Shown here: positions 8,200 through 17,234 of the stretch, piece by piece
Numbering within the stretch: position 1 is the first letter of the stretch
Layout: each line of letters opens with the position of its first letter
NCBI RefSeq assembly: GCF_017833415.1
Contig: NZ_JAFICC010000019.1
Coordinates: 42,766-106,765 of the forward strand
Length of the DNA stretch: 64,000 bases
Source: Flavobacterium sp. 1355
GTDB lineage: Bacteria; Bacteroidota; Bacteroidia; Flavobacteriales; Flavobacteriaceae
Reading direction: 5' to 3'
Program-made: the position numbers and the translations under genes
The notes under the pieces: generated by a model
The model's database searches: none
What the model was told of the DNA's origin: nothing
What the model saw: the letters and a program-made list of their open reading frames with translations, nothing else

Positions 8200-8207
8200 C
8201 AAATATA
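8200..8207 (-). promoter_or_regulatory. Putative -7 box for the PorP/SprF gene
   Basis: The minus strand reads TATATTTG (TAnnTTTG consensus) 87 bases upstream of the PorP/SprF start. No convincing -33 element is present. It lies back to back with the promoter for the NifU gene at 8232-8239. Confidence 0.35.
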
Positions 8208-8231
8208 GGTATTAGTAGAAAATAACTTTAC

Positions 8232-8239
8232 TAAATTTG
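8232..8239 (+). promoter_or_regulatory. Putative -7 box for the NifU gene
   Basis: TAAATTTG fits TAnnTTTG and ends 16 bases before the ATG at 8256, implying a leader of about 10 bases. The -33 region is weak. Confidence 0.45.
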
Positions 8240-8255
8240 CAAAAAAATACTACTC

Positions 8256-9155
8256 ATGACAAAAATCACTATAAAGGAAACTCAAAATCCAACCATCCTA
8301 AAGTTTGAATTTGAGGAATTCATTACACAAAATCAGAATTTTGAATTTAAAAATATTGATGAAGCGCAATCTTCACCATTGGCGCAGCAATTATTTTATC
8401 TTCCGTTTGTAAAAACAGTTTATATTTCAGGAAATTTTATTGCTATTGAAAGATATAGTATTGTAGAATGGGATGATGTAAAAGATGCTGTTGCCGAACA
8501 AATTGCCGCATTTGTAGACAATGGCGGAGTGATTATTAAAATTGACGAAAACAAAGCCAAAAAACAGCCAATCACTGTTTATGGGGAGACAACACCAAAT
8601 CCTTCTGCACTAAAATTTGTAGTAAGCAGAATGCTGACCAGAAATGCGGTGGAGTATAAAAATATTGACCAGACAGCTTCTTCTCCATTGGCAAAAGAAT
8701 TATTTAAATTCCCGTTTGTAAAAGAAGTTTTTATTGATGAAAATTATATTTCTGTAACTAAATATGACATCAATAACTGGGATGAAATTACACTTGAAAT
8801 AAGAACTTTTATCAAACAATTTATTGAAAACGGCGGAACAGTTTTAGATGAAAACCTAATTGAAGTTACTACCAAAAATGATATCACAAAAGATGAAGCA
8901 TTTGACAAATTGGATGTAACCTCTCAACAGATCATCAATATTCTTGAAGAATATGTGAAACCGGCAGTAGCTGCTGATGGAGGAAACATTGCTTTTGATT
9001 CTTATAATGAGAATGACAAAACGGTAAAGGTGATTTTACAGGGAGCCTGCAGCGGGTGTCCGTCATCAACTTTTACACTTAAAAGCGGTATCGAAAACAT
9101 GTTGAAAAGCATGCTAAACGATGAACAAATTAAAGTTGAAGCTATAAATGCGTAA
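8256..9155 (+). CDS. NifU-type Fe-S scaffold with duplicated Nfu N-terminal domain
   Basis: A 299-residue protein with three parts. Residues about 5-97 and 108-200 are two copies of the Nfu N-terminal domain; compare SSPLAQQLFYLPFVKTVYIS with SSPLAKELFKFPFVKEVFID. Residues about 222-297 form the NifU C-terminal domain with the cluster ligands Cys265 and Cys268 (GACSGCPSS). Such proteins carry or deliver [4Fe-4S] clusters to apo-enzymes. Known Nfu proteins usually have a single N-terminal copy; the tandem arrangement is, as far as I recall, common in Bacteroidota. The window contains several Fe-S clients (ActB, QueG). The gene stands alone between its own promoter and terminator. Confidence 0.93.
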   Translation: MTKITIKETQNPTILKFEFEEFITQNQNFEFKNIDEAQSSPLAQQLFYLPFVKTVYISGNFIAIERYSIVEWDDVKDAVAEQIAAFVDNGGVIIKIDENKAKKQPITVYGETTPNPSALKFVVSRMLTRNAVEYKNIDQTASSPLAKELFKFPFVKEVFIDENYISVTKYDINNWDEITLEIRTFIKQFIENGGTVLDENLIEVTTKNDITKDEAFDKLDVTSQQIINILEEYVKPAVAADGGNIAFDSYNENDKTVKVILQGACSGCPSSTFTLKSGIENMLKSMLNDEQIKVEAINA

Positions 9156-9185
9156 ATAATATTTTTATATTTGCAAACTAATACC

Positions 9186-9212
9186 ACCTTCTCTATTGGG
9201 AAGGTTTTTTTA
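9186..9212 (+). terminator. Rho-independent terminator after the NifU gene
   Basis: Stem ACCTTC (9186-9191) pairs with GAAGGT (9200-9205), followed by a T run. It is 30 bases past the NifU stop and just before the MscS start. Confidence 0.75.
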
Positions 9213-9222
9213 TTTAAATACA

Positions 9223-10035
9223 ATGGACATCAATTCAGAACAATTTAGCAATTATGCTGCCAGGTACATAGAAGTATTACTTGATTATTCTCCAAAATTA
9301 ATTTCAGCTTTTCTAATTTTATTTGTTGGTCTTTATGCTATAAGACTAATTAACAGAATCATTAGAAAAATAATGGTAAAGAGAAATCTTGACCCGACTC
9401 TGACCAAATTTCTCGCTGATATTTTGCTGTGGGCTTTACGAATTTTATTATTTGTAACTTTTATTTCGAAGCTTGGAATTGAGACTTCGTCGTTTGTTGC
9501 TATCTTAGGAGCAATGGGACTTGCTGTTGGTTTATCGCTGCAAGGTTCACTTTCTAATTTTGCAGGCGGAATGCTTATTATCGTTTTTAAACCTTTTAAA
9601 GTTGGCGATACTATCGAAGCACAGGGTGTAATTGCCACCGTTTTAGAAATTCAGATTTTTGTAACCAAAATGCTTACAGGGAATAACCAAACTGTTTTTG
9701 TACCAAATGGTGCTTTATCAAACGGAACGATTATTAATTATTCTATGCAGGGGGAAAGAAGAGCCGATTTGACATTTGCAATTTCGTATGATTCTGATAT
9801 TAAGAAAGCAAAAGATATTCTTTTGGATATTTTAAACAAAAATCCAAAAGTACTAAAGACGCCCGCACCCGAAGTTTTTGTAAAAAACTTATCGGCAAGT
9901 TCTGTAGATTTTGCAGTGCGCCCGTGGGCAAAAAATGAAAATTACGGAGCTGTTTTTTCAGAGACTCTTGAGAATTGCAAAGCAGCTTTAGATGCAGCAG
10001 GAGTTTCTGTGCAGCCTTTTACGATTCAAAAATAA
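9223..10035 (+). CDS. Small-conductance mechanosensitive channel (MscS family)
   Basis: About 270 residues from the ATG at 9223; a longer reading from 9196 would need a TTG start inside the terminator. Three hydrophobic segments lie in the first 115 residues. The third is the pore helix, with the Gly/Ala-rich AILGAMGLAVGLSLQGSLSNFAGG pattern characteristic of MscS (written here as a motif of small residues between about 93 and 116). The soluble beta domain follows, with PFKVGDTIE and FVPNGALSNGTIINYS, then the C-terminal alpha/beta domain. This is the minimal MscS core length. It releases solutes on hypo-osmotic shock from the inner membrane. It converges on tsaB with almost no spacer. Confidence 0.93.
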   Translation: MDINSEQFSNYAARYIEVLLDYSPKLISAFLILFVGLYAIRLINRIIRKIMVKRNLDPTLTKFLADILLWALRILLFVTFISKLGIETSSFVAILGAMGLAVGLSLQGSLSNFAGGMLIIVFKPFKVGDTIEAQGVIATVLEIQIFVTKMLTGNNQTVFVPNGALSNGTIINYSMQGERRADLTFAISYDSDIKKAKDILLDILNKNPKVLKTPAPEVFVKNLSASSVDFAVRPWAKNENYGAVFSETLENCKAALDAAGVSVQPFTIQK

Positions 10036-10036
10036 A

Positions 10037-10711
10037 TTATACTTTTTTTGATGGCGTGGTCATCATAAAATCTTTCAAATAATACGGTTCAAAATAAGCG
10101 ACATCTACAGTGTCGCTTATTTGATATTTATCAAAACTGATTTTACTCATGGCTGCTGCCGAAGGGTATTTGATATCTTCTAAAAATATGAAATTTTCTT
10201 TGGTTAAAACTGTTTTGCATTTTTCGGCACAATCTCCAACAAAATAAACTGTTTCATTTATATCCTGAAAAGAATTTTCATCAATTACTTCTGCCAGAAT
10301 TGGTCTTTCTGTCTCTAGTTTAGCATTAAAAATTTCGCTATAAACTTCCATTCTTCTGGCATCCAGCATCGGAATAATCTTTCCATCAGAAACTTTTGCC
10401 TGCGATGCCAAAGTCTGCAAAGTATCTACAGCAATTAATGGTAAATTCAAGGCAAAACACAATCCCTTTGCTGCCGAAACCCCAATTCTCAGACCTGTAT
10501 AAGAACCTGGTCCCTGGCTTACTGCAACAGCAACTAAATCCTGAACCGATATTTTTGCCTCTGCAATGGCTTCTTCTATAAAAACATGCAATTTCTCGGC
10601 ATGCGAATATCCTTCTTCTGCGATTTCTTTACATAAAATTGTTTCGCCATTTTTTGAGATGGCTACAGAGCAATTTTTAGTTGCTGTTTCGATATTTAGA
10701 ATAAAAGACAA
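10037..10711 (-). CDS. tsaB: tRNA threonylcarbamoyladenosine biosynthesis protein TsaB
   Basis: A 224-residue ASKHA-fold protein. The N-terminus ILNIETATKNCSVAI, the motif VSQGPGSYTGLRIGVSAAKGL and the phrase IPMLDARRMEVYSEIF are typical of TsaB. TsaB is the non-catalytic partner of TsaD, with TsaE, in the transfer of the threonylcarbamoyl group to A37 of tRNAs reading ANN codons. Its length is normal. It lies 29 bases downstream of the second efflux adaptor gene on the same strand and may be read through from that operon. The functional link to efflux is not obvious and is probably just position. Confidence 0.95.
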   Translation of the reverse strand: MSFILNIETATKNCSVAISKNGETILCKEIAEEGYSHAEKLHVFIEEAIAEAKISVQDLVAVAVSQGPGSYTGLRIGVSAAKGLCFALNLPLIAVDTLQTLASQAKVSDGKIIPMLDARRMEVYSEIFNAKLETERPILAEVIDENSFQDINETVYFVGDCAEKCKTVLTKENFIFLEDIKYPSAAAMSKISFDKYQISDTVDVAYFEPYYLKDFMMTTPSKKV

Positions 10712-10740
10712 AGTATTTATTTTAAAATTGTTACTTATAA

Positions 10741-12030
10741 TTATTTCTTCGGGGAATTGCTTTTGGCCTTTACTTTATCTCCGGAATTTAGTTCTTTGGA
10801 AACAGTTGTATAAGGACCGGTAATGACCACATCACCCGGTTTTAATCCAGACATTACCTCAATATTGGTATCGTCCTGAATACCTGTCTTAATGATTCTG
10901 ATTTTGGCTTTATCACCTACTTTTACAAAAACGCATTCGAATTTTTTATCGCTTTTTGGAGCTGCTTTTTTATCTTCTATCGGACCTTCTGCAGTAAAGT
11001 CTTTTACAGCAGCCGTATCTGATTTTACCACAACAGAGCTAATCGGAACCGCCAAAACGTTTGTTTTGGTTTGTGTTATAATATCGACAGTAGCTGTCAT
11101 TCCCGGTCTGAAAGGTGAATACGTATTTGGTTTACCTTCTAATAAATCCTGATATGATTCTTTTAAAATTCTGACTTTAACCTTAAAATTTGTTACCTGA
11201 TCCGATGTTAATGTTGTACTTGCCGAGTTTGAAATACTGGTAACAACTCCTTTGAATTTCTTTTTCAAATAAGCATCAACTTCAACATTTGCTTCGTCAC
11301 CAATTTTTATTTTTACAATATCATTTTCATTTACATCAACTTCAACTTCCATGTTGTTTAGGTTGGCAACTCTCAATAGTTCAGTTCCTGCCATTTGCTG
11401 AGTTCCAAGTACGCGTTCTCCTAATTCTACATTCAATACAGAAATCGTACCATCTGCCGGAGCATAAATTGTTGTGCGGCCTAAATTATCTTTGGCTTCA
11501 TTTACAGATGCCGAGGCACTCTGAACAGTGTAATATGCATTTTGTTTTGTTGCTTTGGCTACCTCAAAAGAAGCAATTGCCTTATCCCAGTCTGATTTTG
11601 AAATAACACCTTTTTCAAACAAGGTTTTATTGCGTTCATAGTTGGCCTTCGCTTCTTTGAAACTGGCTTCAGATTGTGTTAATCCCGCTTTTGTTCCTGA
11701 TAAATTTGAAATGGAACGATTGTAACTTGAGGTATACAAATCGGGATTTATTTTTACTAATAAATCTCCTTTTTTAACTACCTGACCTTCTTTTACATTC
11801 AATAAAATAATTTCTCCCGAAACTTCCGGAGAAATCTTAACTTCAATTTCCGGCTGAATTTTACCCGTTGCCGAAACTGTCTCTACAACAGTTGAAGCCA
11901 TTACTTTTGAAATTTCTACTTCTTTTCCTTCATCCTTATTTCCTATTGCTCCTGTTTTTCTAAGACCAATCAATACTACAATAAGGATTACAGCTCCACC
12001 AAGCAAGAAGTAAATTGTTTTTTTTGACAT
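10741..12030 (-). CDS. Efflux periplasmic adaptor subunit (MacA/HlyD type), second copy
   Basis: A 429-residue membrane-fusion protein. One N-terminal transmembrane anchor (residues about 5-23) precedes a biotinyl-lipoyl half-motif (VSPEVSGEI then VKEGQVVKKGDLLVKI), a long coiled-coil hairpin (about 105-180), and the second lipoyl half (IYAPADGTISVLNVELGERV). Beta-barrel and membrane-proximal domains end with IEVMSGLKPGDVVITGP. These proteins bridge an inner-membrane transporter to TolC. An unusual feature is a Lys/Ala/Asp-rich insert near residue 345-365 (AAVKDFTAEGPIEDKKAAPK). It is the second adaptor of this operon, six bases after the TolC gene. Whether both adaptors serve the same ABC pump is not known. 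Confidence 0.9.
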   Translation of the reverse strand: MSKKTIYFLLGGAVILIVVLIGLRKTGAIGNKDEGKEVEISKVMASTVVETVSATGKIQPEIEVKISPEVSGEIILLNVKEGQVVKKGDLLVKINPDLYTSSYNRSISNLSGTKAGLTQSEASFKEAKANYERNKTLFEKGVISKSDWDKAIASFEVAKATKQNAYYTVQSASASVNEAKDNLGRTTIYAPADGTISVLNVELGERVLGTQQMAGTELLRVANLNNMEVEVDVNENDIVKIKIGDEANVEVDAYLKKKFKGVVTSISNSASTTLTSDQVTNFKVKVRILKESYQDLLEGKPNTYSPFRPGMTATVDIITQTKTNVLAVPISSVVVKSDTAAVKDFTAEGPIEDKKAAPKSDKKFECVFVKVGDKAKIRIIKTGIQDDTNIEVMSGLKPGDVVITGPYTTVSKELNSGDKVKAKSNSPKK

Positions 12031-12036
12031 AATAAA

Positions 12037-13488
12037 TTATTTTGTAATAATTGGAACAATTGGAATTCCGAAATAGAACTCAAGTATTTTTATTTTGAAC
12101 ATGTAATCGTATTTTGTTCTGATAACGTCTGACTGAGCATTGGTCAGCAAAGTTTGAGCCTGAGTAAAATCGAAAGAATTCATTAAACCCACATCATATT
12201 TTTCTTTAGCATAATTATAAGCCTGTTGTCTCGCTTCTAAAGTTATAGTAGAAGACTCATAAGTATTTAAAGCTCCTTTTGCATCTGTAAAAGCCGTATA
12301 AACGTTACGTTGCAAATCTAAACTTTTTTGCTCTAAATCTATTTTAGATTTTTCTAAATTTACTTTGCTTCTTTCTACATTGTTTTTAACTGAGAATCCA
12401 TTGAAAATTGGAACGCTAAGTTGTAATCCAAACGAATGTCCTTTGTTATCACTAAACTGATCAAAAATAGGTTGAGGCGCACCCAAAACTGGTGTAAAGT
12501 TATTCTCTAACACTGCCTGATTTGTTCCTTCAACAAAACCAATTTGACTTGTTGGATTAGTTAGATTTGGAGTTACACCAGTGACAACATCAGAATAACT
12601 TGCTCTGGTTGTAAAAGAGTAAAAACCAGACAAAGTTGGCTGATAAGCACCTCTTGCAATGGCAACATTTTTTTCAGCAATTTCTAGATTGGTCTGTGCC
12701 AATTTCAATTCAGTTCTCGTCTCTTTTGCTTTGTTGTAAATATCAATTGGAGTTTGTGCCATGATATTATTTTCATCTTTCACTTCAGTATCATCTGCTA
12801 CGTCAAAGTCTGCAAATTCTTTTAATTGTAAAAGCTGTGCTAAACTTAATTTTGAAATCAACAGATTGTTTTCAGAAACAGTGATGTTTTGCTTGTCAGT
12901 CGCAACCGTTGCTTTTAGATCAAATAAATCTCCGCGTGGAATTGTTCCGGCATTTACCATTTCTTCAGAACGGGCATAACGCTTTTCATCAATTGCTAAC
13001 TGCTCTTTTTTAACTTTTAAATCTTCCTTATTGGATAAAATTTGCAGAAATGCACTCGCTACATTTAAAGAAATATCTTCCTGCATCTTAACCAGTTGGT
13101 ATTGAGATGCTATGATAGAAAGTTTTGCTCTTCTGTATGTATTTTGATTTTGAAGTCCTTTGTAAATATCAACTCCGGCATTTATACCTACGGATGAATA
13201 TTGAGTTGTCTGATTACGCAACAGACCTGTTGTAACATCCTGATTTAAACCAATATTCCATGAGTGTGAGGCACTCCCGTTTACTGTAGGCAAATAGCTT
13301 CCCAAGGCACCTTTTTTATCAATTACAGCATTTTGGACATCTAATTCTGTAAGCTTTATTGTGATATTATTTTCTAATGCATATCTAACGCACTCCTCTA
13401 AAGTCCATTGTTTTGTTTGTGCCTGACTTGATAATCCAAAACCGAATAACAATGCAAAGACAATACTATTATATTTATTTATTTTCAT
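12037..13488 (-). CDS. TolC-family outer-membrane efflux protein
   Basis: A 483-residue protein with a signal peptide (cleaved near SSQAQTKQW) and the duplicated outer-membrane efflux (OEP) layout. The first repeat begins at WTLEECVRYALENNITIKL and the second at the LAQTNLEIAEKNVAIARGAY helix near residue 265. Long helices rich in Gln, Lys and Ala alternate with barrel strands. It would form the outer-membrane tunnel for the ABC pump encoded upstream. It lies between two adaptor genes, 78 bases after the first and six before the second, and a TAnnTTTG box just upstream suggests it can be transcribed separately from the ABC genes. Confidence 0.93.
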   Translation of the reverse strand: MKINKYNSIVFALLFGFGLSSQAQTKQWTLEECVRYALENNITIKLTELDVQNAVIDKKGALGSYLPTVNGSASHSWNIGLNQDVTTGLLRNQTTQYSSVGINAGVDIYKGLQNQNTYRRAKLSIIASQYQLVKMQEDISLNVASAFLQILSNKEDLKVKKEQLAIDEKRYARSEEMVNAGTIPRGDLFDLKATVATDKQNITVSENNLLISKLSLAQLLQLKEFADFDVADDTEVKDENNIMAQTPIDIYNKAKETRTELKLAQTNLEIAEKNVAIARGAYQPTLSGFYSFTTRASYSDVVTGVTPNLTNPTSQIGFVEGTNQAVLENNFTPVLGAPQPIFDQFSDNKGHSFGLQLSVPIFNGFSVKNNVERSKVNLEKSKIDLEQKSLDLQRNVYTAFTDAKGALNTYESSTITLEARQQAYNYAKEKYDVGLMNSFDFTQAQTLLTNAQSDVIRTKYDYMFKIKILEFYFGIPIVPIITK

Positions 13489-13522
13489 ATATTTTGAATG
13501 AAGGCGCAGTATCGAAACTACG

Positions 13523-13530
13523 CAAATTTA
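13523..13530 (-). promoter_or_regulatory. Putative -7 box for the TolC/adaptor pair
   Basis: The minus strand reads TAAATTTG, matching TAnnTTTG, 34 bases upstream of the TolC start. It sits in the 78-base gap after the first adaptor gene, so the TolC-adaptor-tsaB part may have its own transcript. Confidence 0.4.
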
Positions 13531-13566
13531 ACATTTTTTAAAACCAAAAACTTTTAAAGAATCAAA

Positions 13567-14682
13567 TTATTTTTTTTCTCCTTCGGTAATTAAACCCTGA
13601 TTCCAGATTTTTATTTTATCTGTTTTTTTGATTCCGCTTTTAACCTGAACATAAATTCCGTCACTAACTCCCAAAACTAAATCTTTTCTTTGAAATTTTT
13701 GTGGAGCCGTTTCGATTTCTACATAAGGCTTTTGTGTTTTTTTGTCAAATTGCACTAAGGATTCTTTGATTGCCAAAACTTTATCTGCTTTTTCCAATAT
13801 AATAGAAGCATTTGCACTCAGGCCGGCTCTGATAAATGTAGCATCTCTGTTTTGTAAAGAAGCTTTAATCTCAAACTGAATTGCTCCATTCTCAGTAACT
13901 CCTTTTGGTGCGATATACGTTAAAATAGCTTCAAATTTTTTGTTTTCAATAGCTCCCACTGTAATTTCGATAGCCATTTTCTCTTTTATTTTTCCAACTT
14001 CAGATTCATCGATTTTTCCAACAAAAATCATTCTTCCAACATCAGCTACACTGGCAATTGTAGTTCCTTCATTAAAGTTGTTGCTTTCAATAACCTGGTT
14101 TCCAACTTTTACCGGAACGTCCAAAACCATTCCGTTTACAGTTGAACGAATTAACGTATTAGCATAACTTCCTAATGATGAAGTTGTTCCTGTTTTTACG
14201 ATATCCAGACTTTGTTTTGCTGCCTGATAGTCTTGTTTTGCTTGTGTGTAAGCCAATTGAGCTGCATCAAAATCATTTGCTGAAATTACGTCTTTATCAT
14301 ACAGCGTTTTTTGTCTCTTAAAGATTTTTTCCTGATTATCTAAGGCAATTTTGGCAGTCTGTACTTGATTTTGTGTACTGCTCACATTTGATACATTTGC
14401 AACAACCCTGATTTTAGCAATCATATCGCCTGCTTTTATTTTTTCTCCGGCTTTAATATACACTTGCTCAATAATCCCTGAAATGTTTGGTTTGATTAAG
14501 ACCTCTTCATCTGGCTGAATATTACCTGTAGCGATTGTATTTTTTACGATCGTTTTAATTTCTGCTTTTTCTGTTTTAAAGACAATAGGTGACTCCTGAT
14601 TCTTAGCATATAAATAATATAATGCACCAAAGAAAACTATAGCGATAAAAATTAAAATGGTGACAGTTACTCCTTTTTTCAT
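13567..14682 (-). CDS. Efflux periplasmic adaptor subunit (MacA type), first copy
   Basis: A 371-residue membrane-fusion protein with one N-terminal anchor (about residues 5-26). The lipoyl halves are IKPNISGIIEQVYIKAGEKI and STVNGMVLDVPVKVGNQVI. The coiled-coil hairpin between them is rather short (about 110-170). A beta-barrel and a membrane-proximal domain follow, ending DGIYVQVKSGIKKTDKIKIW. It lies 39 bases downstream of the second ABC permease gene, which is the usual place for the dedicated MacA partner of a MacB-like exporter. It has low identity to the second adaptor by eye, so this is not a recent duplication. The substrate is unknown. Confidence 0.9.
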   Translation of the reverse strand: MKKGVTVTILIFIAIVFFGALYYLYAKNQESPIVFKTEKAEIKTIVKNTIATGNIQPDEEVLIKPNISGIIEQVYIKAGEKIKAGDMIAKIRVVANVSNVSSTQNQVQTAKIALDNQEKIFKRQKTLYDKDVISANDFDAAQLAYTQAKQDYQAAKQSLDIVKTGTTSSLGSYANTLIRSTVNGMVLDVPVKVGNQVIESNNFNEGTTIASVADVGRMIFVGKIDESEVGKIKEKMAIEITVGAIENKKFEAILTYIAPKGVTENGAIQFEIKASLQNRDATFIRAGLSANASIILEKADKVLAIKESLVQFDKKTQKPYVEIETAPQKFQRKDLVLGVSDGIYVQVKSGIKKTDKIKIWNQGLITEGEKK

Positions 14683-14721
14683 TTTGTTTTTGGTTTAATC
14701 GATTATTTTTTGATTGATAAT

Positions 14722-15987
14722 TTATTCTGTTCGTAAAGCATCTACCGGCTTCACATTGATTGCGGTCTGCGCCGGAATAAATCCTGCCAGCAAACCAGAT
14801 CCTACTAATATTAATAAGGCAACAAATACAACTCCTAAATCTACACTCGGGTTGGCAAACATGGTATCACCTCCTGGCGGCATTGAATCAAGAGCCATGT
14901 TCAGCAATGCGATGATTCCGGTCGCAACGGCAATTCCCAGCATTCCCGAAATAATAGTCAGGAATATAGATTCAGACAGAATTTGACCTCGTATTGCTGC
15001 CGGCGTTGCTCCCAAAGCCCTGCGAATTCCTATTTCTTTAGTACGTTCCTTGACTACAATGAGCATAATATTGGAAATACCAATTACACCCGAAATCAAT
15101 ACTAATGTTCCTACAAAATAGGCAATGAATTTTAGAATATCAAATAAACTTTGGACTTTATTAAATTGTTCATACAAATCAAAATTCCCTACGGCCCTGT
15201 CATCTGCAGGATTTATGGAATGAAGCGATTTTATTAAATCTAAAATTTTCGGTTTCAGAGAAGTAATCGAGGTTTCATCTTTTGCCGTAAGTGCCATCCA
15301 GCCTACTTTATCGCCATAATTAAAAGCTTGTTGAAATGTGGTAAACGGAATAAAAATATTCTTCTGCTCCTGTTCTGCATTTCCTCCCTGCTGCTTAGAA
15401 TTATAAACGCCAATTACCATAAAATTGATTCCGTTTATTTTAATGTAAGTTCCTATAGCCTCTTCTTCTTTACCATATAGCTCAGATATAACACCTTTGC
15501 CAATGATGGCTATTTTTCTTCTCTCGGAGATATCCTGTTGGTTTATAAAACGACCTTTTATAATATCCATCGGCTGTTGCTTGATTAGTTCAGGATAATC
15601 GCCATAAACAGTAAAAGAAGATGTTTTTGTACCACGAACAACATTGTTTGTACCATTAAAATCACCTAACTGATTTCTTGGCGAAACGTACAACAAATCC
15701 GGAAAGGCTTGTTTTAAAGCCATTACATCACTATTCCTAAAATCATAACGACGTGTTTTTGGCAAACCTTTATATGCTTTTGATGTAGTCTGGCTCCACA
15801 TAAACATGGTATTTGTAGCAATCCCGTCAAATCCTTTTTTTATCCCATTTTCCAACCCTTTTCCGGCTGCCAGTAATATGACAAGAATAAATATCCCCCA
15901 AAACACCCCAAATGCTGTCAGAATAGTTCTAAAAACATTCGCCGTCAAAGCCTGCAAAATTTCGTCCCAATTATCTTTTTTAAACAT
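14722..15987 (-). CDS. ABC transporter permease, MacB/FtsX type (B)
   Basis: A 421-residue permease with the MacB architecture. One N-terminal transmembrane helix (about 17-41, FRTILTAFGVFWGIFILVILL region) is followed by a large periplasmic MacB_PCD domain (about 45-275). Three C-terminal helices carry the FtsX signature, with SNIMLIVVKERTKEIGIRRALGA near the coupling region and a closing phrase INVKPVDALRTE. It has no fused ATPase; the ATP-binding subunit is encoded two genes upstream. Such transporters act by mechanotransmission, driving export of periplasmic substrates through TolC. With permease A it probably forms a heterodimer. Confidence 0.92.
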   Translation of the reverse strand: MFKKDNWDEILQALTANVFRTILTAFGVFWGIFILVILLAAGKGLENGIKKGFDGIATNTMFMWSQTTSKAYKGLPKTRRYDFRNSDVMALKQAFPDLLYVSPRNQLGDFNGTNNVVRGTKTSSFTVYGDYPELIKQQPMDIIKGRFINQQDISERRKIAIIGKGVISELYGKEEEAIGTYIKINGINFMVIGVYNSKQQGGNAEQEQKNIFIPFTTFQQAFNYGDKVGWMALTAKDETSITSLKPKILDLIKSLHSINPADDRAVGNFDLYEQFNKVQSLFDILKFIAYFVGTLVLISGVIGISNIMLIVVKERTKEIGIRRALGATPAAIRGQILSESIFLTIISGMLGIAVATGIIALLNMALDSMPPGGDTMFANPSVDLGVVFVALLILVGSGLLAGFIPAQTAINVKPVDALRTE

Positions 15988-15989
15988 AA

Positions 15990-17234
15990 CTATTCGTCTC
16001 TAAGTGCTACAATAGGTTTAATTTTTGCTGCTCTGTAAGCCGGAAAAAATCCTGCCAGTGCACCGGCAAAAACAAGCAATACCAATGTGGTCAGGGCCAC
16101 AGTAAAATCAACCTGAGGATTTCTAAAATATTCACTCTGAACCATTGGCCCAACAAATTCCAACAACAGCAAACTAGCGAGCAAACCTGCAAAACCTGCT
16201 ATTGTCGTAATAAAAATAGATTCGTGAAGTATCATTGTAATGATCGATAATGGTGATGCCCCCAATGCTTTTCTAATACCAATTTCTTTTGTTCTTTCTT
16301 TTACAACAATCAACATAATATTACTCACACCAACAACTCCCGCAACGATAGTACAAATTCCTACCCACCAGAAAAACAATCTGATATAAAGATTTAAATC
16401 ATAAAATTGTTTGGCATCTTTAACAGAATTATAGACACCCACTCCTCCATCATCTTCTGGCGCTACGACATTTTTGCTTTTTAGCAAATCTTTTAAATCC
16501 TGAGTAAATTTTTCAGATTGCGCCAGGGCTTCATCATAATTGTTTGTTTTTTTAAGTGTAAAAAACAAATTGCTGATTTTATCTCCTCCTCCAAAAGTTT
16601 TTTGCACGGTTGTTTTTGGCAGATAAGCTCTTGCTTCTTCACGTTCTCCACCCGGATCGGTAAAAACGCCAATTACCTTAAAGCTAATATTATTGATTAA
16701 AATTTCTTCTCCAAGAGCTTCTTTGTCTTTAAACAAATCAGTTTTTATCTTCATTCCAATAGTAGCTACTTTTTCATTATTATCCAGGTCTTTACTATTT
16801 ACATATCGCCCCTGAACAATGGTTAGATTTTCTATTCCGCCATAATCGGGATCAACTCCTCTGTATTGATAACTTCCTGATTCTTTTCCGTAGGCAAATG
16901 GTGCTCCCCAAAAATTATATGTTGAAGCTCTTAAATCTAATTTGTCTTCAAATTTCTGAACAGATTGTGAATAATCACTATTCCTAAACTGAATTGGCCT
17001 TCCCGGATTCAAACCCTTGTATTCTTTTGTGGTGGTACCGGACCATACTTCAATAATCCCTGCGGCATCACGCTCAAACTGTTTTTCAATTCCGTTTTGC
17101 AGTCCTTTACCTGCGCCTAGCAAAATCACCAAAATAAAAATTCCCGAAGCCACGGAAATTCCTGTCAGAAATGTTCTTAATCTGTTTTTAGAGATTGCTT
17201 CAAATATTTCCTGCCAACGTTCAATATTAAACAT
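15990..17234 (-). CDS. ABC transporter permease, MacB/FtsX type (A)
   Basis: A 414-residue paralogue of the next gene with the same plan: an N-terminal helix (about 17-41), a periplasmic MacB_PCD domain, and three C-terminal helices. The shared phrase is SNIMLIVVKERTKEIGIRKALGA, and the end is KIKPIVALRDE. The two permeases lie two bases apart and are clearly related but not close copies, which argues for an obligate heterodimer rather than a recent duplication. The start codon overlaps the end of the ATPase gene by eight bases. Confidence 0.92.
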   Translation of the reverse strand: MFNIERWQEIFEAISKNRLRTFLTGISVASGIFILVILLGAGKGLQNGIEKQFERDAAGIIEVWSGTTTKEYKGLNPGRPIQFRNSDYSQSVQKFEDKLDLRASTYNFWGAPFAYGKESGSYQYRGVDPDYGGIENLTIVQGRYVNSKDLDNNEKVATIGMKIKTDLFKDKEALGEEILINNISFKVIGVFTDPGGEREEARAYLPKTTVQKTFGGGDKISNLFFTLKKTNNYDEALAQSEKFTQDLKDLLKSKNVVAPEDDGGVGVYNSVKDAKQFYDLNLYIRLFFWWVGICTIVAGVVGVSNIMLIVVKERTKEIGIRKALGASPLSIITMILHESIFITTIAGFAGLLASLLLLEFVGPMVQSEYFRNPQVDFTVALTTLVLLVFAGALAGFFPAYRAAKIKPIVALRDE

